64,000 nucleotides of DNA. Origin: Kalaharituber pfeilii (Eukaryota > Ascomycota > Pezizomycetes > Pezizales > Pezizaceae). The stretch covers positions 558,001 to 622,000 of the forward strand of contig WHUZ01000023.1 of NCBI GenBank assembly GCA_015179045.1. The letters run 5' to 3'. Below, piece by piece: positions 35,625 through 46,959 of the stretch. Within the stretch, counting starts at the first letter, position 1. Each line of letters begins with the position of its first letter. A program made the position numbers and the translations under genes. Below the pieces are notes generated by a model, which was not told the origin of the DNA, searched no databases, and worked only from the letters and a program-made list of their open reading frames with translations.

Positions 35625-36205
35625 TTTCAACAGATACGCCCCCTCCCTCTTCAGAAATAGCAGCCCAATTTAGCCAGCCTTTCCTTGGCCAGCCATATTA
35701 TAGACCCTGTCTAGCGGGATCTCCGTTATCTACAGCCACAATATATCCACATTGCTGACTCCATACCAAAAAATTTCCATTATGACCTCCGGTTCTTCCA
35801 TCCCAGTTTCTTCCTGCCGAATCCTCCATGTTACCTAATCCATCATTTCTCTACGTCTATGCCATTTCCTTCATGCTAATACCTCTATCCTATCCTATCC
35901 ATCTTTTCAACATCGCTCTACGCATAGTCCTTCCCCCCCAGGTCTATACGCACAGTTCTTCCCTCAGGACTGTACCCACGACAATCAGTCCAAAGCAAAA
36001 TCAGCAATTGAAGCCTAATCTCAGGTTTCCTCTGCTGCTCCATAGTGGACATGGTCCTCCTGGAGCCCGTACCCCCATAAGGTGCTTGTTTTTTTGAGAA
36101 TTACACCCCACTCTGGAACTCGCTGCCCAACTCAGTCAAGAACTCACCCGCTGACCATATTATAGACCTGTCCCATCCGTCTAGAACCTCCAAGTACTCA
36201 CAGCT
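35625..36205. repeat. Degenerate module of about 120 bp, array 1 (two units)
   Basis: Units near 35625-35740 and 36085-36205 share the order T-run, gag, cttcggaa-like, gcccaactcagtcaa/caatttagccag, cgctgaccatattatagacc and a run toward cacag. Same family as 46590-46870 and 49247-50085. Confidence 0.55.
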
Positions 36206-36229
36206 TCGAAAAGGAGAACCACATGGGAG

Positions 36230-36740
36230 TAGTCGGCATACCAAGGAGCGGAAGCAGTTCGATTCGAGAGCCCTCTTGCGCACCGGGATACCATAGGTGC
36301 GGCAGTAGAGAGCTGTGGCGAGGCAATTGGAGCACAGGCGGGAGAGGGAGGCGGTGGGAGGGGCGGTGGGAGGGCGGCGGTGAGATGGTGGGAGGGGTTG
36401 TCGGAGAGGCTGTCGGTAAAGCTGTTGAGCAGTTATCGGAGGTACGAGAGGCGGTGGGAGAGGCGATGCGAGAGGCTATCGGAGGGACTGTCACAGGTTT
36501 TCGCAAAGGGGATGGGGAGCTATGGAGAGGCAATGCAGCTGCATGCGCAGTGTAGAGGAGATGGGCAGAATGCTAAATCGAAGGCTACTGGGACTGTCTG
36601 TGCGACTGCTGGAGGGGGGGATGCAATTGAGGGGACTGGGAGGTGTGACTGCGTGTGTGTGGGGGGCGGGGGGAGATGCTGCGGATGGTGGAGGAGGTGG
36701 GAGGAGAGGAGGGGAGGAGAAACTGCATGTGGGATGGTGA
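36230..36740. repeat. G/A-rich degenerate 12-bp-period array
   Basis: gaggcggtgggagaggc-type units. The frame at 36223-36555 reads (EAVG)-like repeats (VVGEAVGKAVEQLSEVREAV). Confidence 0.65.
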
Positions 36741-38215
36741 GTTCAAGAGGATGCCTTTTTTATTTGTTCATTTCCCAGAATCTCTGGCACGCTCGCAGCT
36801 TTTGTATGATACAAACTTTTGCTCCGAAACAACACTGCATGTCCGGAGTGGATGGTGTGAAGTGCTACTCACCTGCGTATCTCTAACATGCGTTAATTCC
36901 AGCTTCGATAGTCTCGGTCCCTCTCATAGCTTACACAAGGGGGGCCCCCCTTTTCGGAGGTGTTCCGTAACGGACTAGACGCTCTTCAGTTCGTGCAGTT
37001 ATTGGAGAGTGCAAAGAGGATCTGGGTACGAGAAACACCTGCTGGACTGTGAATGTCGCGCATAAATACTCCTTATACCCCATTCCTTATACCCCACGCC
37101 TCCCTCCCCTGCGCCTCTCCCACGCCTCACTACGCCTGCTGCACCTCCCAATCCCATCAGCACTGGCCTCTGCCACTCCCTCTAGCATCCGCAAACTCCT
37201 ATATTCTCTCCACCCGCCCCTCCCCTTCGGTGCGGGTCACCTCCGAGTGGTTGATATCCAATTAGGCAACCCCTGCTTACCCCCACCATCGTTTTTTCTT
37301 TTGTAATATCATACTCATATACTTCTTCTACCCCTCGCACCGGAACCGGATGTGTTGTGTTGTTTTCCCACCATCGTCTGCCATGGTCATGCCCCTATGT
37401 CTTCCAATCCTGCTATCGACTCAGCAACCCTCCTCCTTCTTTCTAGTTTGCGATTTTCGTCGCTGCGTGGTAAGTAAGTCTTTGCTCTCAGTGTTGCGTA
37501 TATGTGAGGATGCTGTCATGCCCCACACTCAACACCTTTATCTACCATTGTAGAAAAATAGACGGATAATGCAGGATCCGGCAAGACTGAATTCCTTAAG
37601 AATTTTACTAATACATAACGAGACCTCCAAAGCCATACATATATAGAAAATACATAACACGAAGTTGTTACAAAACCATGGACCACAATAGCTAAGCATT
37701 CGGTCTCCAAAGTATGGAGGGCACACGGTATGCTCATGGCCCCCACTGAAATTCGTAAGATCGACAATCATGTCCAACTGGTCATTGCATGGCCCTTCGG
37801 ACATTCTCGTAGACCTCTCGGACTGCCAGTGCACAGCCCATATGCCTTAGCTGGTCATGGTTTTCAACAACCATGTTCTTCTCAACCCTGCAATCAGGCA
37901 AGATGCCTTTGTCCTTTCTACTTCGGCCGCTGCATCCTCAACTCTTTTGTGGTTACCTGCTTAACACTTGCTTCATATTCTTCCGATGTCCTCTTACTGA
38001 CCTCCCCGTCATGATTTGGGTGAAGTCATCTATATATGGGCCCTCCATTCCTCCTGCCAGTCTCCTCTGTTGGTCACGCCACTGCTGGTGCTACTGCAAT
38101 CAGAGCAGCACCATAGCAGGCTTACTGGTGACCCTTTGGGCACTCCATCCTACATCATCAGATCCTCTCTTGGTTTGCAACCAGTTCCGTTTAATTGTAT
38201 TGATGGCTAGTCATA
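36741..38215. other. 3'-side flank of NLR-B locus, paralogous to 51.1-52.0 kb
   Basis: 38010-38200 (gtgaagtcatctat, ccctccattcctcctgc, gctggtgctactgcaatcag) matches 51820-52000. It therefore belongs to the unit duplicated together with the NLR genes. The ORFs here are not conserved and look accidental. Confidence 0.5.
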
Positions 38216-38577
38216 CAGGTTTGTTTTAGCATTCTAGCTAGACTGGTTGTTAAGCAGGGGGATTGGTTATAGGTGTAACCAGGTTTGCATAAATTGGATC
38301 ACAATAATTAGCTACACACGATATTTAAGGGAGGAATTTGTAAATAGATGTACTAAGAGCTACGTATCACAACTATGAAGTTCCAGAATGGCAGCATACA
38401 TCAATTAAATGGACAAAAACTGAAAAATCGAGCCGGCTGCGCTGAGTACAAAATTGAAGAACATATTCCAAAAACAAGCAGTGAAAGTAACTCAAAAAGT
38501 GTCGACATAACGAATGAGGTGTGTCGTACGTATTGCGATGATTTGTGGCTTGCAGCAGAATTCCCAGTATCCACCCA

Positions 38578-41500
38578 TTACCTAGGCTTATTAACTTGCT
38601 TCAGATATGCCTCCACCAGTAGTTCTGCTGTTTCCTGACGTCCTGTTTCTACTGCCATGGCAATTGGACATGTGGCCCCAGTATTGGTTTCCAGGTTGGA
38701 GGTCGAGGTAACATGTGGTAGCTTCTTGAAGCCGTGGTGCGAACAGCAATTTTCATGGTCCACATTAGCATTGTTTGCCAACAGGACTCTCACAGTTTCA
38801 AGAGCATGTGGCTTCAAGTCCAACATAAAAATTGAAGCTGCATGCAAGGGGCTGTGCGCCCTTGAACATCGCGCCTGTTGATCTCCGCTCCTGCTTCTAG
38901 CAGCTGCTCTACAACCCCAATGTGGCCTTTTGCTGCTGCCCGGTGCAAGGGTGTCTCTTCATCTTTATCGCCTCTGTTGACCTCTGCTCCTGCTTCTAGC
39001 AGCTCCGAGGGTTAAGCAATATGGCACTCAAGTCTTGCACCAGGTGACAAAAATCGGCGATGTCGAGGCTTTAAAGCTGATCCTAGCGATAGGAACGGAT
39101 GTTAACAGGGCTGATAATTATCAGCAACGGACACCCTTGCGCCTGGCTGCAGCAGAAGGCCACATCGAGGCTGTAAAGCAGCTGCTAGAAGCAGGAGCAG
39201 AGGTCAACAGAGGCGATAAAGCTGGGGCGACACCCTTGCACTGGGCAGCAGTGAAAGGCCACATCGAGGTTGTAGCGCAGCTGCTAGAAGCAGGAGCAGA
39301 GGTCAACAGAGGCGATAAAGATGGAGAGACACCCTTGCACCGGGCAGCAGCAAAAGGCCACATCGAGGTTGTAGAGCAGCTGCGAGAAGTAGGAGTAGAG
39401 GTCAACAGAGGTGATAATTATGGGAAGATACCCTTACACCTGGCTGCAGCAGGAGGCCACATCGAGGCTGTAAAGCAGCTGCTAGAAGCAGGAGCAGAGG
39501 TCAACAGAGGTGATGATTATGGGATGACACCCTTGCACCGGGCAGCAGTAGAAGGCCACATCGAGGTTGTAGAGCAGCTGCTAGAAGCAGGAGCAGAGGT
39601 CAACAGAGGTGATAATTATGGGATAGCACCCTTACAGGAGGCTGCAATAGGAGGCCAAATCGAGGTTGTAGAGCAGCTGCTAGAAGCAGGAGCAGAGGTC
39701 AACAGAGGCGATAAAGCTGGGGCGACACCCTTGCACTGGGCTGCAATAAGAGGCCACATCGAAGCTGTAGAGCAGCTGCTAGAAGCAGGAGCAGAGGTCA
39801 ACAGAGGCGATAAAGATGGGGCGACACCCCTGCAGGAGGCTGCAATGGGAGGCCACATCGAGGTTGTAGAGCAGCTAACTAGGACTCGTTCGAAAACTTT
39901 CAAGTGTCCATTTCGAAATGCGCATTTCAATGCTTCAAAAAGTGTCGCAGTTGAAAAGTGTCCTCTCTCTAGGCAATAACTGGCACTTTTCACTTCTCCA
40001 GCTTTGGCAGCCGTCATAAGGAAGGAATCCCAACAATCCACGTAAGCTTCCATAACTGAAGTTTTCTCAAGCATCAGTAGTTCGAAAATTGACAAATGAC
40101 CTCCAGCACATGCAGAATGTAGTGCATTAGTCAGATAACTTGGATTGTGATGAAGATTTGTCCCCACTTGCAATATGTGTTTAACAGTTCTGAGGTGACC
40201 TCGTGCAGAAGCAGCCATCAGGGCCGTTTCCTTTTCCCCTGTTGTCCGCAAGTGGAATTCAAAATCCAACTGTGAACCTTTGCTGAGGAAGAAGTTAACA
40301 AGGTAAGGGTATCCAAGTGCAGCAGCAACTAGTAGAGGCATCTCAGAAACATGGTGTTCATATTTTGTGCCAGCAGAATCCCGGGCAAGGAAACGTTCCA
40401 CATACTGAGGTGAAGAAATGTCAACTAAGGCTAACTCTTGAAATATCAATTGCACCAGGGGCTCATGTGAGTTCTGAATTGCCCATTTGAAGCGCTCATG
40501 ATGAGGATCATCTGCTGTTGAGGGTGTCTCTGTTGGCCACGGAAGCCTTATAACGTCAAGGCCATCAAAAACCAAGTTCCTGAACCAGTCCCAAACTTGG
40601 CTCTTATTTTCCAAAGTCTCACAGGTCGTTGGTAGACTTTCACAATGGTTGAGCCAACACTCACTAATATACTCGAACAAAGAAGATTTGTGCATCTGAT
40701 GCCTAGATACATCTGAGTCTGACTCTTGTTTTGCTGACGTTGGACTAAACAGTTTCAAGTTGACCTTCTTGGGTGCATGTTGTTCCAAGGGCGGTGTAAG
40801 GACATAACGGAAGGCTGCTGACCCAACCAAATTTGACTGCAGCTCTGGTGAAGTCCATTGGGATATAGGCACAGAGAGTATTGATTTCCTGGGTTTGGAT
40901 ACTGACACAGGAGTAGTCGGTTCCAGTTGGGTTTGGAGGTCTTGGAAATGCAAGTATTGTAGACATTTTTTGGCCATATTTACTTCTGCAGTTTGCTGGT
41001 CAATCCGAAATAGCTCGAGATGTGTTGGCAATTTATATGTATGCAGAAAGGTTACCACAGTGGAGTGAATGAAGCGGACAGTTGATGATTCACAGACAGG
41101 CTCCTCTGTCACTAAAAAGTTTCCACAAGCCTCAATTACCTTATCCAAATCCTTCGGGATACGGTTTAGCCCTTCTATTTGCGTGTTATCATCCTCTCTA
41201 ATAACCACTGCCTCCATGAGTTCACGCAGTGACAGCGGTCTCCTTGCCGTAGTCAGCCACTGAAATGCCTTGACCGCAATATCCTTATTACGCGCCTTAA
41301 CAATGCGTTCGAGCATCCTAATATATGTCTCATCCAGATTGCGAGGCAATGACTGTAAAGTCTCTCGTATCTCCTCATCATTGAACCCCCTGCAAATATC
41401 CTGTATCTGTAGGGTGACCCACAGGAACCTGAGTTATGACTGTTGTTAGTACATTTCCATGAAATACGAAGAGTCTCATACAGATCATATATCATATACT

Positions 41501-43599
41501 TACATTCCATCAACACCACCCATTAACGCCTCCTTGATCTCCTCAATCATAGCTGGGTCGTGGATTCGTAATCTCTTGTTATCCAAACATTTCTTCAACG
41601 ATGCATCAATATATCCCTTAATCTCAGGACGACATTTTATATTATCAAGTGATACTGAGAGAGCATCCGTGAGGTTTCTGCTTAAGTAGACCTCCTTGCG
41701 GCTAGAAAGGTAAATTTTGATACATCGAGGTATACTCAGTATCTGATTTAGGAATTCAAGAATCTGCACTTGATTATCATCATGACATTCATCAATCCCA
41801 TCAAGTATCAGATAGATGCGTTTATGAAGGCTGCAAGTATAAATCAAAAGTTCTTGCCATTGATGTATAGATGGGATGTTGTTGTATTGGTCGAAGAACT
41901 TCACCAGATATTCTTCAGATTCAGTGGAACCAGGAAAGACTGAGAGCATTTGCTTAATCAAGCTTCTGATAATTTCTTCGAACTTGAGAGAACGGCAGTC
42001 AGAGAAATTGCAGAAAAAGTACCCAATGAATGTTTTTCCAGATCCACTGTTGCTTTGCTCGACACATGTATCTAGGAGATGCTTCACAACAGAAGTCGAT
42101 AAAACCGATTTTCCTGATCCCGCTATGGTGATAAAAGACAATATATGCAGCAGTTAGTGACTTAGCCTATGCATGATGCTGACCAAAGATTACACTTACG
42201 GATGCCATGGCACCAGAGGAGTGAAGAATGGTGTGCTTGTACCCATTCTTTATACTGGTCCATTTCATAGAGCCATTCCCCAGTAGGTGGATGACTCACA
42301 TTGTGGAGATCTAAAAACGTTGTTGTATGATTGTAATCGGAGATCTGCTTCAGGAGCCTTTGGCGTTCCTTAACTGCTTTGTGTTAGGTTCACTTCTTAG
42401 GTGATATGAGTGAAAGCCGGTTGACTAACACTTTTTCTGTGTGTTCTGTTTTAGTTCCAAGTCTCTGACTTTCTTCACCTGCTGCAGCTGACGGTCTTCA
42501 ATCCCTAGCGCACATGAGTGAGAACATTCCCCAGAACGTACTTACGCCCCTAAAAGGCATATATGCCTGGTCGGCTTACTGTCTGCACTAGACTCTAGTC
42601 TCTGCATCAATTGCCCATGGCATGCCACTTCCAGGCGTGCTGTATTGCTGAGCTCTTCCCAATTGGCATTAAAAAGCATCTGCTGCTGCCTCGCCCTTCT
42701 CGCTGCATCCTCCCTTGCAAGAATAATTTGGTACTCTACAATTTTTTGCTGGATTGTGGGGTTTTTCTCCACATCCTGGAGTTCATTGTGCAATGGTTTC
42801 AAGAGCGTCCTAACTATCATTGAGGTGCCTGTTCTTGCCGTCAGCAACCCTCATGATTGACCGCATCCCGAAGTTGCGATAGGCATCTTTTTCTCACTTA
42901 CTTGTCTTCCGTAAAAAAGCAATAGTCTTCGAACAGAAATTCACTGTCTGAGCGTAGTACTCAAACACTGCATCCTGAAGGCCCTTGTAGTGCGGCCACA
43001 AATCTTGAAATTCCTTGAATATGGGGCAGAGCATCCCCAACTTTTCAAGCAAATCGGTGAGGCAGCTGAAAAATCGAACGTACTTTTGAGCCGTCTGTTC
43101 CCGTGGCACGTCACGTCAGTCAGTAAGTATTAGAAAGCATAGTGTACGTTCCTGATAGCGCAGCTTGGCAATACGGCCCAATCGGTAATTGATGTATCAG
43201 GTTCGGTGCAATGCATACCAGTAATAAAAGCTTAACACTTCCCCACACCAAGGCCGAAATGCATGGACTGTGCTGAATCATGGTATCCACAATTCTAGAG
43301 AATTGCTGAACTGATTGTAGGAAAGCTTCGCAACGCTTAATTTTTTTCTCCGAAACTCTTTCATCTTTCAGGCCTTTTGTGAGTTCTAAAATATCACCTG
43401 GAGTGTTGGTTTGGCTTAGATCAACTATTTCTGCAGGTGATAGCAAGTTCCTGAATGCATCAACAGCATTAATTAAGGTCTGTTGCGCACTAGAAGAGAT
43501 AATTGTCAGCATCCTAATATTGTAGCGAGGGCCCTCTCATGACATTGACTGCACAACTTACGTTGCTCTTTGAGCTTGGGGGCCAAACTGCTGAGCCAT
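38578..43599 (-). pseudogene. NLR-B: NACHT-ankyrin STAND gene broken by an inverted ankyrin array
   Basis: Exons 1-7 mirror NLR-A: 43562-43599, 43219-43489, 42902-43094, 42580-42828, 42430-42504 (12 nt shorter), 42200-42373, 41504-42122. Exon 8 starts at 41428. The product begins MAQQFGPQ, with the same N-terminal helical domain, coiled coil, split Walker A (GIPGSGKS), Walker B (LILDGIDE) and winged-helix-like region. At about 39880, just after VFERVL, coding sense is lost. The frame then reads antisense ankyrin codons to a stop at 39616 (total 1,143 codons, the last ~90 nonsense). The lost repeats lie on the plus strand at 39006-39880, and the native C-terminus resumes on the minus strand at 38578-39005. 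That C-terminal part also has a one-base frameshift near 38850 (between GRTAP and LHAAS). A truncated N-domain/NACHT protein could still be made. Confidence 0.85.
39006..39880 (+). other. Inverted ankyrin cassette within NLR-B (875 bp)
   Basis: On the plus strand this is one open frame of ankyrin repeats: a divergent first unit (QYGTQVLHQVTKIGDVEALK), seven full 33-residue units and the start of an eighth ending VVEQL. If turned round, its start would follow VFERVL and its end would meet LEAGAEVNRGDKDEETPLH of the C-terminal side in frame. The inversion is therefore clean at both joints. Both joints sit at AGCT within the recurring agcagctgct of the ankyrin codons. Confidence 0.85.
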
Positions 43600-44500
43600 G
43601 TAGAGAGACAAGTGGGGTTGCCGTTTATGTGCTTCTCTATCCTATTAAGCTTCTGGAGTGTAATGAGTTTGTGTATGCTGGATTTCGAGAACTGGAGATA
43701 TTGCGAGTTACTTCGGAACCTAGATGCTATAGCTAGTTCAATGTTAAAGATTAAAGATACAGCGATGTCATCGGCGGAGATAAAAGTGGGTGTTATTATC
43801 ACAGTACTGTCTCAGTTGCGATCATGAGGATCAATCCGTATCTGGACCAACTCAGTCAACTTGTCCCACCCTAACTAGGTCTCCAATTTGTTCCCAAATA
43901 CTATCGCATTATCCCTTGGCTATGTCAACCCAGCAGGCTGGGTCCAGTGACAGCGCGACCACCTTAAGTCAGGAAAAGACTTCAATACAGTTGCTCAAAT
44001 ATTTTGAATATGCCCGTAACCAAAGCTCAGTAATCTCAAATATCTACTCAAAATTTGTACGGGGTTCTAGTCCCGTAGAAGTGGAGTACTTTACCTAGTT
44101 AGCTGTGGCGTATAAAAGATGGTGACTTGCAATTGGTTTTTTTTTTTTTTTTAAATCACATAACCCCGCTTGTAGACTTGCAATTGGTTGATTCCTGGTT
44201 TATGTAGTCAAGTCGCCACTACAGTATCGGTATGAAAGACGGGCGAGGCAAGCACCTAAATGCATTAACATGCTTTTCATCATCTGAACTAATCGAATAC
44301 AAAATTATTGTCCGTTTCTTGATTTGAACTGCGCCAGCGCCAAGGCCAAGATTCAGATAGTACTTACCTGTACTCATACACTCACTACATGCAGAGTACC
44401 TAATCCACTGATAAAGACACCCTATATCTCAATGCTGGCAAAGTGCGCTAATCGCAGACGAACTGAGCTGAAGGCAATAGCCAATAATATTTTTACAGGA
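43600..44500 (-). promoter_or_regulatory. NLR-B upstream region conserved with NLR-A and NLR-C
   Basis: Paralogous to the 12.1-13.05 kb and 57.4-59.2 kb flanks. It contains the box tgcaattggttgat at 44179-44192, split from its left part by a micro-retroposon. No defined promoter element can be assigned. Confidence 0.45.
44137..44174 (-). mobile_element. 38-bp micro-retroposon with 13-bp TSD in the NLR-B upstream region
   Basis: gacttgcaattgg lies at 44124-44136 and 44175-44187. The insert is only about 17 T plus aaatcacataaccccgcttgta, the tail of the LINE family seen at 2429. The homologous sites upstream of NLR-A (12644) and NLR-C (59201) are uninterrupted. Confidence 0.92.
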
Positions 44501-45363
44501 GTAGTCATGAGACCCAGCTGTTAACTTGCATCATTAGCATCCGGGAGCGAATCAGAGTAAGCATAGAAGGGCATATCATTAGGTACCAAGATCACAGACA
44601 CCAGACCAGTAGCGTGATAGTGCACCCCGATTCCGTCCATAGAGTATGAGCAAATAATCGCCAAGTCCCTAAACGGATTGCTCTTCTGTGTGTGTTAGTT
44701 TCTCTACTATTGCGAAATCACACCGCACTTAGCATTAGCCATCGAGGCTGGCGACATTGCTCGACAACCTGTGATGGGGGTATAGAATAAATCAATTACT
44801 GTAGGATAACTACTGTACTACTAGTATAACTACTTCATTCAAAAACGTAAGTACTCCTGATATTTGCCATACCATAGTCATATCAGAGGCAACACTTATA
44901 ATTCTTTCAATTTAATATGTCTGCGGCATCCCGTTGGAATTGGGTATGAAAACCATAGTCAGTCTCCCAACAGATTACCACGTCAATCCGTGGTGCCCCA
45001 CACACAATACGTACACTCATGACATGGAACCAGTAATTACCATTTGTCCTTTGATCCTATCAGCGCGATGGATACTCGAATTGCTCTCTCCAACATCTCG
45101 TTAAACTCTATCTTTTTCTTTCCGTACTGAATTTCGGCACTGGACTTGCGCATGCTCTGTTTCTGTATTGCTCAACATAGAGCGTAAGTCCGATCTTCCC
45201 TGCACGTATCTCAACACAAAGAGATAAAAACTCCGTTCAGCATGATATTTATAATTCGATGACTCCATTCCATGTTTTTTGCTATTTTTGGCACTTTTTA
45301 GTATAATCCCATATTTTCGGAGGTTGGCTTTGACATGCGCATATTGGAGTCGTAGGAAATATA
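44501..45363. other. Spacer, repeat-derived, no gene
   Basis: 45040-45363 is a diverged copy of the 14.8-15.3 kb block (tttgatcctatc, cgaattgct, gcacttttta...cggaggttg). Nothing else recognised. Confidence 0.45.
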
Positions 45364-45956
45364 TGTGCCGGGCCATTCGTAACAAACGTTCCAGTCACCA
45401 CAGGTCCGGGCTACAGTATCACTACGGTTCATGACCACTCACAACAAGCGTACTTGTATTGACCTTTTTTCACTACAGAAACTAATATCAGAACAGGTTA
45501 GTTGCTAAATTATTGCGGTTGCCAACATTATGATACATGAAATTTTCATTCAACTCTGCAGAGTATTTGTTTATTTACATGTTCCATTACTCATATACTC
45601 TCTTATCCTTTGGCAGTTACATGCTTCTAATATTTTTGAATCTTCTTTTATACATCTGTATTATAGTATGATTCTCCACAATTTGCTATAGAGGAGTATT
45701 TCACTGGAATGGAATTTTCGCTGAAGAGAAAGTATTTTACTGAGGAGGAAGCATTTCGCTGAAGAGAAAGCATTTCGCTGAAGAGAGTTCCGCATTCTCA
45801 ACGGCAGTTTGGTTGAGTTCGAAGTTGACTGTATGGTACGCGTGTAGTGGGCGTGTAGGTAATGTAGTGCATAGTGCTTTGGACAGAGAAACAAATTATG
45901 AACTGAGTAACCCGGACAAGTGGTGACTGAATCACTGTTACGAATGGCCCGGCACA
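45364..45956. mobile_element. 593-bp TIR element (MITE-like)
   Basis: The ends are inverted: tgtgccgggccattcgtaac at 45364 and its reverse complement ending at 45956. Homology continues inward for about 50 bp (cagtcaccac, gtccggg). Both sides are TATA-flanked. Inside, 45715-45790 has tandem gaagagaaagcatttcgct-type units. No transposase, so non-autonomous; superfamily not certain. Confidence 0.7.
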
Positions 45957-46018
45957 TATATATAGCCTATAAACACTGTTGCAAGTTAAAACCATTTTCC
46001 AAAGACGACAGCTGAGAA

Positions 46019-46495
46019 TTGTCTACGTCTCCACTGCTTGCGCAGTCGGTAGGAATTCAGCCCTACGTGTGCGTATACAGACAAGCCATATACGTGTCTA
46101 ACAGGTTAGAATTCGCTGAACGTGATTATCTCAGGAACCGCTGGCCAAGGGCACATGGAACGTTTTTAACAGGTGACATTCGCGTCGACGCAACTATTCT
46201 TACCCACAGACAATTTATGCTGTGGTTTACCTGTATAATAGCCAATAACAGAGAATTTACCCACAAGTTTACTTGTTCCGCCGCAGAGGAGTTATTGTGT
46301 CAAGCAGCTGCGAAAAATGTTCTCTCACAACACTTACAGCGGGTTCTTTCCTGCCCGCTGTTCTGTTTCTCTTCTGTTGCTTCCGCCCCTGAACTGTGCT
46401 CACCGATTCAGTCATGCCTGAACAACGGAACAACGATACGCTACAAACTTGGCGACATTGATAAAAAGGAAGAAAAATCTAGGGAATCAAATTAA
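46019..46495 (+). CDS. Hypothetical ORF, 158 codons
   Basis: An open frame from a TTG. It encodes a Cys-containing, mixed sequence (RNRWPRAHGTFLTGDIRVD ... FTHKFTCSAAEELLCQAAAK ...). No ATG near the start, no domain recognised. Its 3' part overlaps a dispersed repeat also seen at 35170-35450 and 48915-49150, which lowers my confidence that it is a gene. Confidence 0.2.
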   Translation: MSTSPLLAQSVGIQPYVCVYRQAIYVSNRLEFAERDYLRNRWPRAHGTFLTGDIRVDATILTHRQFMLWFTCIIANNREFTHKFTCSAAEELLCQAAAKNVLSQHLQRVLSCPLFCFSSVASAPELCSPIQSCLNNGTTIRYKLGDIDKKEEKSRESN

Positions 46496-46589
46496 TTGCA
46501 TGCGGAGAGGTTTTATCTCCCAACGAAACCCCATGTGCCCACTACCTCCGTGTATTCACATCTCGAGGATACCCAGAAGTTTTCTGCTT

Positions 46590-46870
46590 GTTTTTTTTTT
46601 TAAAAGAGGGAACACATATGTCTTGCTTCGGAATTGATGCCCAACTCAGTCAGGATTCTTCCGCCCATATTTACAGGCCTGGTTCGTCCGGATCGCTCGT
46701 ACCCACAAGTTTCATCCATCATGGCTCCAATTCCTCGTGATACACGCTAGTTGCTTGTTTTTAAGTAGGGAATAGCGCCTCTCCTTTTAGGTATTCACAC
46801 CCTAACTCAGTTAGGGTTTCCTCCGTGCCATGTTATAGACCTGCTCTAGAGCCCCCATGTAGTCATTGAT
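46590..46870. repeat. Degenerate module of about 120 bp, array 2 (two units)
   Basis: Units at about 46590-46715 and 46750-46870 carry ttgctt, T-run, gggaac/gggaat, cttcggaatt, cccaactcagtcagg, cctccg and ttatagacctg in the same order as arrays 1 and 3. Confidence 0.6.
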
Positions 46871-46959
46871 GGAAATAATGACGAGGTAGCTATAAAGCGC
46901 TAATAACAGCAAAAAAAAAAACAATACAAAAAGTACATGAGAGCAGTCAAGCTACCGAG

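Noticed and set aside
37538..38014. ORFs on both strands 3' of NLR-B
   Set aside because: Not preserved in the paralogous flank at 51.1-52.0 kb and no domain seen.
39121..39405. Minus-strand ORF in the inverted cassette
   Set aside because: Antisense of the ankyrin codons; shows only that the cassette is reversed.
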